A stretch of 64,000 nt of DNA from Defluviimonas aquaemixtae (GTDB taxonomy: Bacteria; Pseudomonadota; Alphaproteobacteria; Rhodobacterales; Rhodobacteraceae), in the NCBI RefSeq assembly GCF_900302475.1, contig NZ_OMOQ01000003.1, positions 581,595 to 645,594 of the forward strand, in the 5' to 3' direction. The notes under the pieces are model-generated. The model saw only the letters and a list, made by a program, of their open reading frames with translations, made no database searches and was not told the origin of the DNA. Shown piece by piece: positions 41,194 through 49,492 of the stretch (the first letter of the stretch is position 1; the number at the start of each line of letters is the position of its first letter). The position numbers and the translations under genes are program-made.

Positions 41194-41219
41194 CTCATTC
41201 GATCTCGTCGAAACCAGGA

Positions 41220-41414
41220 TCAGAGGCTGGTGTTGATCGACTGGCTCGAGAGGTAGTTATTGATCTTCGTGGTCAGCGAGCCGGTGCCCTTCTTGACCGC
41301 GGCCAGAGCCGCAACGCCGAGGCCGACGACAGCAGCGGTCAGCACGACCCAGTCAACCGTCACGGCGCCGTCTTCTTCGTTGTTGAACTTCTTCGCAAGC
41401 TTAAACAGTTTCAT
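41220..41414 (-). CDS. flp: Flp/Fap pilin subunit, copy 3
   Basis: A 64-residue prepilin identical to copy 2 except for residue 6 (MKLFKLAKK). Processing is expected after EEDG, leaving a mature peptide of about 48 residues. AGAGTG lies before the ATG, and an upstream ATGTAC motif is 136 bp away. With two near-identical genes, this form is probably the bulk pilin and copy 1 a minor or alternative subunit; that is inference from copy number. Confidence 0.93.
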   Translation of the reverse strand: MKLFKLAKKFNNEEDGAVTVDWVVLTAAVVGLGVAALAAVKKGTGSLTTKINNYLSSQSINTSL

Positions 41415-41435
41415 GTCACTCTCCGTTAGGTTCGC

Positions 41436-41769
41436 CCGTTCACCATCCGCTTCAGAACTCGCCGGGTCGACTTCGCCGAACCCGTGTCCGTTGCGGCATG
41501 GGAGCATTTGGCGGGTCAAACGTGGCAGGAGTTGGGCAGTGTTCGTACATTTTGAAGTTGGGTTAACTTTTTCGTGCGGTGCATTTAGAACATTGTTTTT
41601 AAACGGAAATAATACGGAATAAGTTGGCAATTTCTACTCAGCGCTGTTGCCAAAAGGCCGAATCGGCCCGGATTCCTCCCCGATCGGGCGCGAAAAGCTG
41701 GCCCCTATACGCGGTTTTTGCGAGAAAAAGATCAACAAGAATGAAAACGCAGGCAGGATAGGCAGTTCG
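41436..41769. other. Divergent intergenic region, flp3 / lytic transglycosylase
   Basis: About 330 bp. It contains an AT-rich stretch (41565-41640, including GGTTAACTTTTT and TTTTTAAACGG) unlike the GC-rich surroundings, probably the pilin promoter on the minus strand and the transglycosylase promoter on the plus strand. I see no gene in it. Confidence 0.5.
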
Positions 41770-42630
41770 ATGCAGCTTCACAGGCTCGCAGTTTCATGCG
41801 TCACGGCCGCCCTGTTGGGTGCAGGCGCGGCTGCGGCGGAAACCGCGCCGCAGCCCTATTCCGACTTCACCTTCAAACGCATCTCCGCGCCGAGCGCCTC
41901 GGGGTCGAAACGCATCACGGTGCAGATCGACCCCGAGGAGCAGGCACGCCGTCTCGCGACGCCACAGCTTCCGCCGCCGGAAAATCCGATCCCCCGCGGC
42001 GGAGCGGCGCCGGGCCTCCTGCCGGCTGCGCCGTCCGGGCCGAGCGAATACGACTGGTACTGGGACAACGTTTCGCCTGCGCTTGGCGCTGGTGCTGGGC
42101 GCTTTCCGCTAGCGCTCGCGGCCCTCACGCAGGGCCCGGAGGGCTCTGCGGTCGCCGCGCCCCGGCTACAGCATATGCAGGACATCGCGCGGCTCCATGG
42201 CCGCGAGATCCTGGCCGCGACGATAGGTACCGAGGTTTCGCCCGCCCTCGTCCTGGCCGTGATCGGGATCGAGAGTGCGGGTCGGGCCGATGCGGTTTCT
42301 TCGGCCGGGGCCGTCGGGTTGATGCAGCTCATACCGGCCACGGCCGACCGCTTCGGCGTTGCCGACAGCGCCGACCCGATCGACAACATCAAGGGCGGCG
42401 TTGCTTATCTCGACTGGCTGATGAATGAGTTCGGTGGCGATCCGCTCATGGTGCTTGCGGCCTACAATGCGGGTGAAAACGCGGTTAAGAAGAACGATGG
42501 TGTTCCGCCCTATGCCGAAACCCGCGCATATGTGCCCAAGGTGCTCGCCGCATGGACGGTGGCGCGCGGTCTTTGTGTGACGCCGCCCGAGTTAGTGTCG
42601 GACGGTTGCGTCTTCGCCGCGAATGGATGA
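41770..42630 (+). CDS. Lytic transglycosylase (SLT domain), exported
   Basis: A 286-residue protein with a signal peptide (about 1-25, ending AAA), a Pro-rich region, and a C-terminal SLT domain (about 150-260) with VLAVIGIESAGRADAVSS (catalytic Glu in IES), AGAVGLMQLIPATADRFGV and LAAYNAGENAV. It would cleave peptidoglycan with anhydro-muramyl product. The frame is open from 41647, but ATG 41770 begins the signal peptide. Being divergent from the pilin genes, it may open the wall for the pilus. It overlaps the next gene by eight bases. Confidence 0.88.
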   Translation: MQLHRLAVSCVTAALLGAGAAAAETAPQPYSDFTFKRISAPSASGSKRITVQIDPEEQARRLATPQLPPPENPIPRGGAAPGLLPAAPSGPSEYDWYWDNVSPALGAGAGRFPLALAALTQGPEGSAVAAPRLQHMQDIARLHGREILAATIGTEVSPALVLAVIGIESAGRADAVSSAGAVGLMQLIPATADRFGVADSADPIDNIKGGVAYLDWLMNEFGGDPLMVLAAYNAGENAVKKNDGVPPYAETRAYVPKVLAAWTVARGLCVTPPELVSDGCVFAANG

Positions 42631-44074
42631 GTTTGCCCACATGACCGACGTGAAGCCCCTCGTCCTCGACGTGGATGGCACCTTTCTGAAGACCGACATG
42701 CTGTTCGAGACCTTCTGGGCCGGTCTCGGACACGATCCGGGCGCGACTTTGAAGGCGACGCTGGCCAATTTCACACGGCCTGAGCGCCTGAAGGCCGAGC
42801 TTGCGGCGATTGCGCCACTGCGGACCGACCTTCTCCCGGTCAACTCGGAGGTAGCCGACCTTGCGCTTAGAAGCCGGATGGCGGGGCGCGAGGTCGTCCT
42901 GGCATCCGCCTCCGACCGAAGCCTCGTAGCGCGGCTCGCCGAGGAATACGGCCTGTCAGATACTGTTTTCGCATCCGACGGCGAGATCAATCTCAAGGGC
43001 GCGGCCAAGGCCGGGGCCCTGGTTACCGCTTATGGCGAGCGCGGCTTCGACTATGCCGGCGACTCGGCCGCTGATATTCCGGTCTGGGAACAGGCGGAAA
43101 ACGCCCTGGTCGTAGGGCGAGTCAACTCGGCGCGGGCGCTTACGGCAGAGGGTCGGAACGTCGTCGAACTGGATGGCGGCTGGCATCCGGCGGCGCTCTT
43201 GCGGGCGATGCGGCCGCACCAGTGGGTCAAGAACGTACTACTGTTCCTCGCCATGATCGCAGCTCACCGCTTCGATCTCGCGACGCTGATCCCGATCGTC
43301 TGGGGTATCGTTGCCTTCTCGGCGGCAGCTTCGTCGATCTACATCGTCAACGATCTTCTGGACCTCGAAGCCGATCGCCTGCATCCGACGAAGTGTCGCC
43401 GCCCCTTCGCGAGCGGCGACGTCCCGATCAGGGTCGGCATGGTGGCCTTTGCCGGTCTCGCTGTCCTCGCGCTCGGCGTCGCTGCCGCGCTCAACTGGAC
43501 GTTCTTCGGTGTGGTCGTGCTCTACATGGTCACGTCGCTCGCCTATTCGCTGAAGCTCAAGCGGATGCGCTGGGTCGACATCGCAACGCTCGCGGCGCTC
43601 TACACGATACGCGTTGTGGCCGGAGCGGCGGCGGGACAGGTCGACGTCTCGATATACATGCTGATTTTCATCTTCCCGATCTTCATCACGCTCGGCTGCG
43701 TGAAGCGCCTGACCGAGCTTACACTCGCCACCTCGGATGAGAGGTTGCCGGGCCGGGGTTACGGTCGGCTGGACCGCGGCGATCTTTTGAACGTGGCTGG
43801 GCTCGGCATCGCGGGCTCCGTCCTCATCTTCTTCCTCTATTCGGTCAGCGAACAGGGCCGCACGCTCTATCCCACGACCTGGATACTTTGGGTCGCGATG
43901 ATTCCGATGACGCTATGGCTCGTCCGCATGGTACTTCTTGGCTGGTTCGGCAAGCAGGACTATGACCCGATCGTCTTCGCAATGCGCGACAAGTTCGGCA
44001 TTGGGATCCTGATGATCACACTGTCGCTGATGTTCTGGGCAGCGGGGTTGTGGTCTCAGTGGTTTGGCGGCTGA
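42623..44074 (+). CDS. HAD-domain / UbiA prenyltransferase fusion protein
   Basis: A 483-residue two-domain protein. Residues about 8-185 form a HAD-type phosphatase-like domain (LVLDVDGTFLKTD, then ASASDRSLV and FDYAGDSAADIPVWE). Residues about 190-483 form an eight-helix UbiA domain with the prenyl-diphosphate motif NDLLDLEADRLHPTKCRRPFASG and the second motif region SLAYSLKLKRMRWVD. UbiA-HAD fusions are related to decaprenyl-phosphate phosphoribosyltransferases and make lipid-linked sugars; the acceptor here is unknown. The start may instead be 42641 (MTDVKPL). Confidence 0.85.
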   Translation: MDEFAHMTDVKPLVLDVDGTFLKTDMLFETFWAGLGHDPGATLKATLANFTRPERLKAELAAIAPLRTDLLPVNSEVADLALRSRMAGREVVLASASDRSLVARLAEEYGLSDTVFASDGEINLKGAAKAGALVTAYGERGFDYAGDSAADIPVWEQAENALVVGRVNSARALTAEGRNVVELDGGWHPAALLRAMRPHQWVKNVLLFLAMIAAHRFDLATLIPIVWGIVAFSAAASSIYIVNDLLDLEADRLHPTKCRRPFASGDVPIRVGMVAFAGLAVLALGVAAALNWTFFGVVVLYMVTSLAYSLKLKRMRWVDIATLAALYTIRVVAGAAAGQVDVSIYMLIFIFPIFITLGCVKRLTELTLATSDERLPGRGYGRLDRGDLLNVAGLGIAGSVLIFFLYSVSEQGRTLYPTTWILWVAMIPMTLWLVRMVLLGWFGKQDYDPIVFAMRDKFGIGILMITLSLMFWAAGLWSQWFGG

Positions 44075-44082
44075 GGGGTGCG

Positions 44083-44328
44083 TCAGCCCGCCTCGTTTTT
44101 CCGGGTCAGCCGGTACACGCCCTCGGGCAGATTGAGCGCGGCGGCCAGTTCGCGCACCTGGGCGATCGACATGACGATCTTCACCACCTCGTCACGGCGC
44201 GGATCGTATTGCTCGATCGTGACGCATTCGGCAAAGCCCTGGATCGTCACATCCTCTTCCAGATGCGGGCTGCCCTCGTCGACGAGGGTGATGACTGTGG
44301 CGTCGAAGTCGTGCTCGATCGTGAACAT
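44083..44328 (-). CDS. Small conserved protein of unknown function
   Basis: An 81-residue acidic protein (MFTIEHDFDATVITLVDEG...) with a beta-rich N-terminal half including PHLEEDVTIQGFAECVTIEQYDPRRDEVVKIVMS and a helix AQVRELAAALNLPEG. No signal peptide or known motif. It is convergent with the UbiA fusion (stops 8 bp apart). Codon use is like that of its neighbours, which supports a real gene. Confidence 0.6.
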   Translation of the reverse strand: MFTIEHDFDATVITLVDEGSPHLEEDVTIQGFAECVTIEQYDPRRDEVVKIVMSIAQVRELAAALNLPEGVYRLTRKNEAG

Positions 44329-44462
44329 GCGCCCAGCCTAACGCGGGTGATCGCCGGCCTCAATGGCCCGGGAGGCGGGCGTTGGGCCTTTCGCGGCGGC
44401 CTGCGGGGCGCTAAGCTGTCGACGGGCAGTTCGAAGCGGTCGGCAAGACCCGGGAGAGGCGC

Positions 44463-45167
44463 ATGAGAAAGCTGATCGTCCTTATCGCGTTGGGGCTGGC
44501 GGGTTGCGTGGAGAGCGTGCCGCAGCAGGCGGTGCCAGTGGAGCCGCTGCCTGTGTCGGGGGCGCCGGTCATGCCCTTGGTCGCTGCGCAGAACTTCGTG
44601 TCGGTCGTGTCGCGGATGGAGCCCGTGATCGAACGCGAATGCCTGGCCCGCATCGGTCCGGCCAACTGCAATTTCCGCATCGTCGTCGACGAACGCCCGG
44701 GCCAGCCGCCCAATGCTTACCAGACGCTCGACCGGGCCGGGCGGCCTATTATCGCTTTCACGCTTCCGCTGATAGCGGAGGCGCGCAATACAGATGAGCT
44801 TGCGTTCGTGATGGGCCACGAGGCCGGCCATCACATCGGCGAGCACATCCCCCGCCAACAACAAAGCGCGCTCGCAGGCGCGCTCATCCTCGGGACGCTG
44901 ACAGCCGCGACAGGAGGCGACCCGGCCGCGATCCAGTCGGCTCAGGATGTCGGCGGCGCTCTTGGCGCGCGGCGCTATGCGAAAGAGTATGAGCTTGAGG
45001 CTGACGCGCTTGGCACAATAATGGCCTGGAGGGCCGGCTACGATCCCGAACGCGGTGCGGCCTTCTTCACGCGCATTCCTGACCCCGGCAACCGGTTCCT
45101 CGGCACGCACCCCCCGACTGCGAGCCGAATCGAGACGGTGCGCCGCACGCTTGCGAGTCTGCGCTGA
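44463..45167 (+). CDS. M48 family metalloprotease, probable lipoprotein
   Basis: A 234-residue protein with an N-terminal lipoprotein signal (LGLAGC, C16), and a gluzincin domain. The zinc motif HEAGHHIGEH is at about residue 119, and YELEADALG supplies the third ligand. It is of the BepA/LoiP/YggG type that tends outer-membrane proteins in the periplasm. GGGAGAGGC lies before the ATG. Final residues PPTASRIETVRRTL match the family's end. Confidence 0.88.
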   Translation: MRKLIVLIALGLAGCVESVPQQAVPVEPLPVSGAPVMPLVAAQNFVSVVSRMEPVIERECLARIGPANCNFRIVVDERPGQPPNAYQTLDRAGRPIIAFTLPLIAEARNTDELAFVMGHEAGHHIGEHIPRQQQSALAGALILGTLTAATGGDPAAIQSAQDVGGALGARRYAKEYELEADALGTIMAWRAGYDPERGAAFFTRIPDPGNRFLGTHPPTASRIETVRRTLASLR

Positions 45168-45266
45168 ACGCACGCTCGCCCGAATTCGCCGGTTGATCTG
45201 AATCAAGGCAGCTTCGCGGAATTTCGCGATCCTGAACTCCGTGAAGCCAAACGAGGTACTCGGGCC

Positions 45267-45545
45267 ATGGGCAAGGTGGTTGCTTTCGCGTCCGCGACAA
45301 TCCGGGACGGCGTTCCCTATTTCCTGACCGACCGCGAAACGCGTCGCCACGGTGTAGATGTCGGACGCGCCATGCAATCGGGAATATTGACCGCCGACGA
45401 TTTTCGCGCGCTCCTCGCCCATTGCCGTGCCTGTCCGGACCGACAGGGCGAGCGGACGGCCGAGAGCGGAGCGCTTCCCGACTGCACGCCGCCCAAGTGG
45501 TGCGCCAATATCGCGGTCATCGAGGGGCTGCGCGGCATCGTGTGA
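45267..45545 (+). CDS. DUF6455-like small cysteine protein
   Basis: A 92-residue protein with GVDVGRAMQSGILTADDFRALLAHCRACPD followed by a gap and PPKWCANIAVIEGL. The pattern (GxDlxxAmxxG.L, a CxxC pair, then a PxxCxN) is that of DUF6455 proteins found in Rhodobacteraceae, which may bind metal through the cysteines. It lacks the C-WL part in the middle, replaced by GERTAESGALPD. No operon partner is evident. Confidence 0.55.
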   Translation: MGKVVAFASATIRDGVPYFLTDRETRRHGVDVGRAMQSGILTADDFRALLAHCRACPDRQGERTAESGALPDCTPPKWCANIAVIEGLRGIV

Positions 45546-45688
45546 CGCCTTGCTGTCTCCGGCAGCGGACGATCGACTGCGGTTTCGCGCGGCGGTTCAA
45601 TGCCAGCCCGACCACGGTGTTTGGAGCGGTGGAAATCTTGACCAGCCGAAGCTAAAGTTTCGTCCGAAATGGGGGCGGGAGTGTTCGA

Positions 45689-46051
45689 ATGCGCGGTTTG
45701 CTGGTCTCAGAACTCCACCGCTTCTGGAATACCTGCATCTGGTCCCTGCAGGGTTGGCGGGCCGCCTGGACCTCGGAAAAATCGCTTCGGCAATGGACCG
45801 CGATCAATATCTTCTCGGCGATTCTGGCCTTCGCGCTTGACCTCGGCGCCGGCGAGCGGGCGCTGATCCTCGCCTTGGGGCTCCTGATCCTGGCGGCGGA
45901 GCTTTTTAACACCGCTATCGAGGGCATGGTGGACCTCGCGTCGCCCGACCGCGACCCGCGGGCGGGCAAGATCAAGGATTGCGGATCGGCGGCCGTCGCC
46001 CTGACCGCGATTGCGGGCGGGCTGGCGTGGCTCGCGATCCTGCTGGGGTAG
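45689..46051 (+). CDS. dgkA: Diacylglycerol kinase DgkA
   Basis: A small inner-membrane kinase that recycles diacylglycerol (or phosphorylates undecaprenol) with ATP. The 120-residue product has three helices and the signature ELFNTAIEGMVDLASPD with the catalytic Glu, plus KIKDCGSAAVAL. Length is usual. The ATG has no strong Shine-Dalgarno. A bidirectional terminator about 100 bp downstream is shared with rimO. Confidence 0.93.
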   Translation: MRGLLVSELHRFWNTCIWSLQGWRAAWTSEKSLRQWTAINIFSAILAFALDLGAGERALILALGLLILAAELFNTAIEGMVDLASPDRDPRAGKIKDCGSAAVALTAIAGGLAWLAILLG

Positions 46052-46155
46052 GGGATACCGGTATCGGCGAGCGGGGCGGTCGATGCTATTGTGGTAGGCG
46101 AATTGCAAGGGAAGGGTGACTTGCAGTGCGCCGCTCTACTGGCCGCGGCGCAACG

Positions 46156-46186
46156 GACCCGCCGCCGCGCTCCCCGGCGGCGGGTC
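46156..46186. terminator. Bidirectional terminator between dgkA and rimO
   Basis: GACCCGCCGCC (46156-46166) pairs perfectly with 46176-46186 around a 9-base loop, followed on the plus strand by TTCT. It lies between convergent stops (dgkA 46051; rimO ends at 46189), nearly touching rimO. Confidence 0.7.
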
Positions 46187-46188
46187 TT

Positions 46189-47565
46189 CTACGAACTGAT
46201 GGGGCTGCCCCAAAGGTCGTATTCGCTGGCCTCTTCGATTTTGACCGTCACGATATCGCCCGGCGCGAGCCCCTCGAAACCATCGTCGATGAAGAGGTTT
46301 CCATCGATCTCGGGCGCGTCGGCCTTCGTCCGGCAGGTGGCGCCCTCGCTGTCCACAGAATCGACGATAACCTCGGTCCGGCTGCCCACCTTCGCGGCGA
46401 GCTTCGCCTCCGAGATCGCCTGCGCCTTCTCCATGAAAAGCTGCCAGCGGTTCTCCTTGACATCCTCCGGAACGTGATGGGGCAGCGCATTGGAGCGCGC
46501 GCCGGCGACGTTTTCGTAGCGGAAACAGCCGACGCGGTCGAGCTGCGCCTCGTCAAGCCAGTCGAGAAGCGTTTGGAACTCCTCCTCCGTTTCGCCGGGA
46601 TAGCCGACGATGAATGTCGATCTGAGCGTGATCTCCGGACAGATTGCGCGCCAGGCGGCGATTTCATCGAGCGTCTTTGCGGCGGCCGCTGGGCGGGCCA
46701 TGCGCTTCAAAGTCTCGGGATGGGCATGCTGGAAGGGAATGTCGAGATAGGGCAGCACCAGACCCTCGGCCATCAGGGGAACGAGGTCGCGGACATGCGG
46801 ATAGGGATAGACATAGTGAAGCCGGACCCATGCGCCCACGCTGCCCAGATCGCGGGCAAGGTCGGTGATGTGGGCGCGGTGGCCCTGCGTCTCGCCGTGC
46901 TTCAGGTCGAGCCCGTAGGCGGAAGTGTCCTGGCTGATGACCAGTAACTCCTTTACCCCGGCTGCGACGAGCCGTTCGGCCTCGCGCAATACCGCATGGG
47001 CCGGGCGGGAGACGAGCCGGCCGCGCATGTCGGGGATGATGCAGAAGCGGCATTTGTGGTTACAGCCCTCGGAGATCTTCAGATAGCTGTAGTGCCGGGG
47101 CGTGAGCTTCACGCCGGTCGGAGGCAGGAGGTCGACGAACGGATCGGGCGCGGGTGGCACGGTCTTGTGGACCGCATCTAGGACCTGCTCGTACTGATGC
47201 GGGCCGGTCACGGCAAGGACGGAGGGATGCGCGCCAGTAACATAGTCGGGTTCGGCACCGAGGCAGCCGGTGACGATGACGCGGCCGTTCTCGGTCAGGG
47301 CCTCGCCGATCGCGTCGAGGCTTTCGGCCTTGGCTGAATCGAGAAAGCCGCAGGTATTCACGATCACCGCCTCGGCGCCCTGATAGTCGGAGCTGATCGC
47401 GTAGCCCTCGGCCCGGAGGCGGGTGAGGATGCGCTCGGCATCCACGAGCGCCTTCGGGCAGCCGAGCGAGACCATGCCGATCCGGGGCTGGCCGGCCCGG
47501 GAAGGCAGGTCGGGGATCGCCGGGCGGGCGAGGTCGGGGCGGAGATCGGGCGGGTTCTGAGTCAT
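46189..47565 (-). CDS. rimO: Ribosomal protein S12 methylthiotransferase RimO
   Basis: Radical-SAM enzyme that methylthiolates the conserved Asp of ribosomal protein S12. The 458-residue product has an N-terminal UPF0004 domain whose three cluster cysteines are in [18 protein letters not shown] and TGCLGAE. The radical-SAM triad is in CNHKCRFC, and a C-terminal TRAM domain ends in EYDLWGSP. The frame opens at 47616, but ATG 47565 (MTQNPPDL) is the likely start. Confidence 0.95.
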   Translation of the reverse strand: MTQNPPDLRPDLARPAIPDLPSRAGQPRIGMVSLGCPKALVDAERILTRLRAEGYAISSDYQGAEAVIVNTCGFLDSAKAESLDAIGEALTENGRVIVTGCLGAEPDYVTGAHPSVLAVTGPHQYEQVLDAVHKTVPPAPDPFVDLLPPTGVKLTPRHYSYLKISEGCNHKCRFCIIPDMRGRLVSRPAHAVLREAERLVAAGVKELLVISQDTSAYGLDLKHGETQGHRAHITDLARDLGSVGAWVRLHYVYPYPHVRDLVPLMAEGLVLPYLDIPFQHAHPETLKRMARPAAAAKTLDEIAAWRAICPEITLRSTFIVGYPGETEEEFQTLLDWLDEAQLDRVGCFRYENVAGARSNALPHHVPEDVKENRWQLFMEKAQAISEAKLAAKVGSRTEVIVDSVDSEGATCRTKADAPEIDGNLFIDDGFEGLAPGDIVTVKIEEASEYDLWGSPISS

Positions 47566-47790
47566 CGGGGGGATATAGCCCATCAGGCGGGGTGCGTGAA
47601 AGAGGGTGCGTTTCACGAGTGAAGCGATAGCTAACTTATTGATATAAGTATATTTCCACTATCACGTTAACCATTCGGTAAGTATGGAATGAACAATTGT
47701 GCAACCGTGGGTGCCCGACGCTCCGCTTTGTGGGACGTCCGATTATCGCAGAATCGGACGAACCATAGAGCCGTCTTTCGCAGCAAGTAG
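47566..47790. other. AT-rich intergenic region upstream of rimO
   Basis: About 225 bp, notably AT-rich around 47630-47700 (for example GATATAAGTATATTT). It includes TTAA-N7-GTAA at 47667-47681, one base from the CtrA consensus TTAA-N7-TTAA. Probably the rimO promoter; no gene seen. Confidence 0.4.
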
Positions 47791-48201
47791 CTGCTCCTTC
47801 CGTGCATCGGGGGTGCAGCGTGCAAAGCTTTCTTGGAAAAGTCACAACGGCCGCTTTGCGGACTTACCGGACTTTCTCCCACGAAGCTTTTGCTCACGCA
47901 GAAACCGCTTGCACACGCGGCACGCCAGCCGCTGCAATGCAGCCCGTGCCGGCAATCCGGCCATTAAAGCCAATGCTATGGCGCGGCGGACTTTTGCGAC
48001 TGCGGCAAACGCAAGTGCAGAGACTTCGAATCGGCGTTGGAGTGGATCGTCGAGGAGATCCCCGGCATTTTCGAGCAGCTCCACTATGCGCTTCAGGACT
48101 ACACGAACTACGACAACTATCGTGCCGGCATCAGAACTCGAAAGAAGAGCGGCATGAACAACACCGACGGCAACAATAGGGGCGGATTGGACGCCGCATA
48201 G
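47791..48201 (+). pseudogene. Degraded coding sequence, Cys-rich then acidic helical protein
   Basis: One plus-strand frame ending TAG 48199-48201 has GC-rich third positions and protein-like content: a Cys-rich part (LQCSPCRQSGH, stop, SQCYGAADFCDCGKRKC) and then an acidic helical part (FESALEWIVEEIPGIFEQL, then HYALQDYTNYDNY). TAA at 47965-47967 interrupts it, no ATG precedes the second half, and no Shine-Dalgarno is visible. I read it as a broken gene whose 5' limit (after TAG 47788) is only the frame limit. I do not recognise the family. A hairpin right at its stop supports a genuine 3' end. Confidence 0.35.
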
Positions 48202-48219
48202 AATTCCTGTGCGGCGTCC
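48189..48219 (+). terminator. Hairpin spanning the end of the degraded gene
   Basis: GGACGCCGCA (48189-48198) pairs with TGCGGCGTCC (48210-48219). The 11-base loop contains the TAG stop of the degraded frame. No T tract follows on the plus strand. Confidence 0.5.
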
Positions 48220-48328
48220 GCGGACGGTCGGAAATCGGCGCGTCGCTATTCTGCATGGTCAAGGCGAGCACGCCGGCGCGCACAAGCGGACGGCATGTGC
48301 CGAACGGCGCGGCCCTTAGATTGCAGAT

Positions 48329-48940
48329 TTACGTCGGACGTTTCGCCAGCAGGAGGAGACCTCCAAAGACCATCACTCCCAGTCCGGAAGCCCCCTGGAG
48401 CCAGTTCAGGTTCGAGGCCGCAGTGCGGGCGGCCAGCGCTCCACCTGAGGCATAGACCGTGATCGCCAGAGCCTCGAGGAGGATAAAGAGCGCTCCGAGG
48501 AGGGTATAGCTCTCGGCGTAGGCGTCCAACGCGACGAACTGCGGAAAGAACGCCGCAAAGATCAGGATCGCCTTCGGGTTACCGATGGCGACGAGAGCTT
48601 CCTGCCTGAAAGCATCCGACAGGTCCGGGCGGGCACCGCAAAGATCGCTACGAGGCATCGCGCCGGATGACTTCAGCGTCTTCCAGCCCAGCCAGATCAG
48701 GTAGGCGGCACCGACCACCTTGACGGCGGTGAAGACAAGCGCCGAGGTCGACAGGATCATCCCCAGACCCAACGCGCTGACGATGATCATGGGAACGAAC
48801 ACCAGGAGTCGGCCAAGGCTGGCGGTGAGCGCAAACCCGATGCCATGCCGCGCACCGTTGGTCATCGCGATGAGGTTGTTCGGACCAAAAGCGAGGTTCA
48901 GCGCAAAACACGCCGGGACAAAGAGTAATAAATCGGTCAT
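48329..48940 (-). CDS. LysE/RhtB family exporter
   Basis: A 203-residue inner-membrane protein with five or six helices and LysE-family hallmarks: FGPNNLIAMTNGARHGIGFALTASLGRL near the N-terminus and a central IGNPKAILIFAAFFPQFV. The family exports amino acids or similar small metabolites. AAAGGAG five bases before ATG 48940 decides the start over the open frame to 48967. It is the distal gene of the minus-strand run that starts at 53210. Confidence 0.85.
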   Translation of the reverse strand: MTDLLLFVPACFALNLAFGPNNLIAMTNGARHGIGFALTASLGRLLVFVPMIIVSALGLGMILSTSALVFTAVKVVGAAYLIWLGWKTLKSSGAMPRSDLCGARPDLSDAFRQEALVAIGNPKAILIFAAFFPQFVALDAYAESYTLLGALFILLEALAITVYASGGALAARTAASNLNWLQGASGLGVMVFGGLLLLAKRPT

Positions 48941-49064
48941 CGTCGCTCCTTTCATGTCTTCGGCCAAGGCATAGCCGCCCTGCCACTTTTCATTTCAAAC
49001 ATGATCCGCACCACGGATCCTTCGCGCAGCGGGGCATGTCACTCGTGCAAGTCCGGAACGGACG

Positions 49065-49418
49065 CTACGGGATCGGCAGTCCTTGAAGTTTCAGGAACGA
49101 GAGCTTGTCCCAATAGCCCCGTTGGAAAGTTGTTTCACCACCGACCACCGTGAAAATGCCGCAGCCTCTCAGGCCGTTCGGATCCTGCCATTCCAGGACA
49201 ACGACATCGCCGGCATCGTGAAGCTGATCCACGATGCAGACCATGTTTGCCGTTGAAAACTCGCGTTCGAACATCTCCCGGATGGCCTCGCGGCCCGTTA
49301 CCGGCTCCTGAGTCACCTGGTGATTGACCGCGTCGGAACTGTAGAGACGTGCCAACGCCCCGGCATCGCCGGCATTGAAGGCTTTCACCCACTTTCCAAT
49401 CAGTTCAGCAGGCGTCAT
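49065..49418 (-). CDS. SnoaL-like / NTF2-fold protein
   Basis: A 117-residue protein of cone-shaped NTF2-like fold: FNAGDAGALARLYSSDAVNHQ at the start, EPVTGREAIREMFEREF, and a strand GDVVVLEWQDPNGLRGCGIFTV. SnoaL-type proteins include small isomerases, cyclases and epoxide hydrolases acting on secondary metabolites. It lies between an ABM-like gene and a LysE exporter, all minus strand with 75-125 bp gaps. Confidence 0.75.
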   Translation of the reverse strand: MTPAELIGKWVKAFNAGDAGALARLYSSDAVNHQVTQEPVTGREAIREMFEREFSTANMVCIVDQLHDAGDVVVLEWQDPNGLRGCGIFTVVGGETTFQRGYWDKLSFLKLQGLPIP

Positions 49419-49492
49419 TTCCAGGCTCCAACCTTTTCAACTGGGGTGGCGAACGCGGCGTTTCTGAGCGCCGCGTTCGATCCCGGGCAGGG

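Larger units (their letters stand above)
41167..41435 (-). repeat. Direct repeat B (269 bp) carrying flp3 and its terminator
   Basis: Second copy of the 40352-40620 repeat, two mismatches in 269 bases. Sharp edges and conservation of untranslated parts point to recent duplication or gene conversion. Confidence 0.95.

Noticed and set aside
40872..41198. Overlapping frames on both strands in the pilin spacer
   Set aside because: Arg/Pro/Gly-rich translations typical of non-coding GC-rich DNA; the minus one runs into the repeat B terminator.
47667..47681. CtrA-like box TTAA-N7-GTAA
   Set aside because: One mismatch in a short AT-rich motif within AT-rich DNA; no cell-cycle gene next to it, so chance is likely.
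47842..48084. 80-codon minus-strand frame within the decayed region
   Set aside because: Very basic translation without recognisable fold; the plus-strand frame has better third-position bias and a hairpin at its end.
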